A stretch of 64,000 bases of DNA from Pedobacter sp. PACM 27299. GTDB taxonomy: Bacteria > Bacteroidota > Bacteroidia > Sphingobacteriales > Sphingobacteriaceae. A program made the position numbers and the translations under genes. The notes beneath the pieces were generated by a model, which saw only the letters and a list, made by a program, of their open reading frames with translations, made no database searches and was not told the origin of the DNA. Below are positions 63,585-64,000 of this stretch, one piece after another; position 1 is the stretch's first letter, and each line of letters begins with the position of its first letter. The DNA lies in the NCBI RefSeq assembly GCF_001412655.1, contig NZ_CP012996.1, positions 1,736,001-1,800,000 on the forward strand, read 5' to 3'.

Positions 63585-64000
63585 GTTATTTTAACGTAAG
63601 GGTATACGGCCTGCTTATCAATGCCGACAATCAAGTTTTGATTAGTGATGAGCAGTCTGGAGGGAAGATTTTTACTAAATTTCCTGGTGGTGGACTGGAG
63701 CTGGGTGAAGGCCTGATCGACGCCCTCAAAAGAGAGTTCATGGAAGAGTGTAACGCGGAGGTGGAAGTACTCGATCATATTTATACCACCGATTTCTATG
63801 AGAAATCATCTTTTAACGACAGCCAGATTTTAAGTATTTATTATATGGTAAAAGAGGTACATCCCCTGGAACTAAATTTTAAAACTATCCCATTTGATTT
63901 TGATGGAGATAGTCTGCAATCGTTCAGATGGATGGATTTAAAAGACCTTAAAGTAACGGATGTGACTTTCAAAACAGATCAAAAAGTAGTCGAACTACTC
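63581..64000 (+). CDS. NUDIX hydrolase, partial (C-terminus off the right edge)
   Basis: A Nudix-family pyrophosphatase of at least 140 residues, truncated by the window edge. The Nudix box reads GGGLELGEGLIDALKREFME followed by ECNAEV, matching GX5EX7REUXEEXGU closely (the usual Gly near the end is Asn). The preceding VRVYGLLINADNQVLISDE is a typical first strand pair. The ATG overlaps the transporter stop by 4 bp (ATGA), so the genes are coupled. Substrate unknown. Confidence 0.9.
   Translation, partial: MSYFNVRVYGLLINADNQVLISDEQSGGKIFTKFPGGGLELGEGLIDALKREFMEECNAEVEVLDHIYTTDFYEKSSFNDSQILSIYYMVKEVHPLELNFKTIPFDFDGDSLQSFRWMDLKDLKVTDVTFKTDQKVVELL

Noticed and set aside
1..64000. CRISPR arrays, insertion sequences, integrases, prophage genes
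   Set aside because: No regularly spaced direct repeats, transposase motifs or phage structural genes are visible on either strand.

Overview
The window looks like chromosomal DNA from a Bacteroidota member of the Sphingobacteriaceae, most like Pedobacter. The signs are a SusC/SusD pair, GLPGLI and DUF6660-type proteins, a short RpoD-type sigma factor lacking region 1.1, a histone H1-like small protein, an FtsX/MacB-style permease, kdsB (so a lipopolysaccharide-bearing Gram-negative envelope), and -7 boxes of the TAnnTTTG type. Shine-Dalgarno sequences are mostly absent, as expected for this phylum. I assign the genus by pattern recognition only.

Layout. 1-5708 is a metal and metalloid resistance block read leftward: a truncated CzcA/CusA RND pump, a small DUF6660-type protein, then acr3-arsC-DUF6428-arsR. 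The last four form an arsenic operon with two copies of a probable ArsR operator. 5789-9323, also leftward, holds a SulP anion transporter, a frameshifted SRAP (HMCES/YedK-like) relic, and the cbpM-cbpA chaperone pair. 9604-16932 is a rightward four-gene cluster: two Tat-exported Gfo/Idh/MocA oxidoreductases, a HEAT-repeat protein with two 3-keto-disaccharide-hydrolase (DUF1080) domains, and a cytoplasmic Gfo/Idh/MocA enzyme. It probably oxidises and cleaves glycosides through 3-keto intermediates in the periplasm.

17326-21884 carries a divergent RpoD paralogue, a histone H1-like protein, DNA polymerase IV and a hybrid histidine kinase. 21943-27537 (leftward) holds a 1325-residue Pls/PosA-type synthetase, related to epsilon-poly-lysine synthetase, downstream of an acyl-CoA dehydrogenase. 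I consider the synthetase the most interesting gene in the window. 28076-32303 contains a GNAT acetyltransferase, small unknown proteins, tRNA-Arg(TCT), a secreted YciI protein, a DEDDh exonuclease/GIY-YIG fusion and an OsmC protein. 32437-37111 is a SusC/SusD pair without adjacent glycoside hydrolases.

37187-48780 (leftward) runs SpmAB fusion, S9 peptidase, yidC, pyrG, GLPGLI protein and an outer-membrane beta-barrel protein. 49462-51954 has two unrecognised lipoproteins. 51971-64000 is mostly housekeeping: kdsB, deoxynucleoside kinase, trpS, plsC, gatC, an ABC ATPase, a PduO-type adenosyltransferase, DUF2795, a small membrane protein, ispD, queA, an ABC permease, an aspartate-type aminotransferase, a cation diffusion facilitator and a truncated NUDIX gene.

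I see no insertion sequence, integrase, CRISPR array or rRNA. Three large intergenic inverted repeats (2999-3133, 49030-49095, 60845-60943) are not explained by simple terminators.
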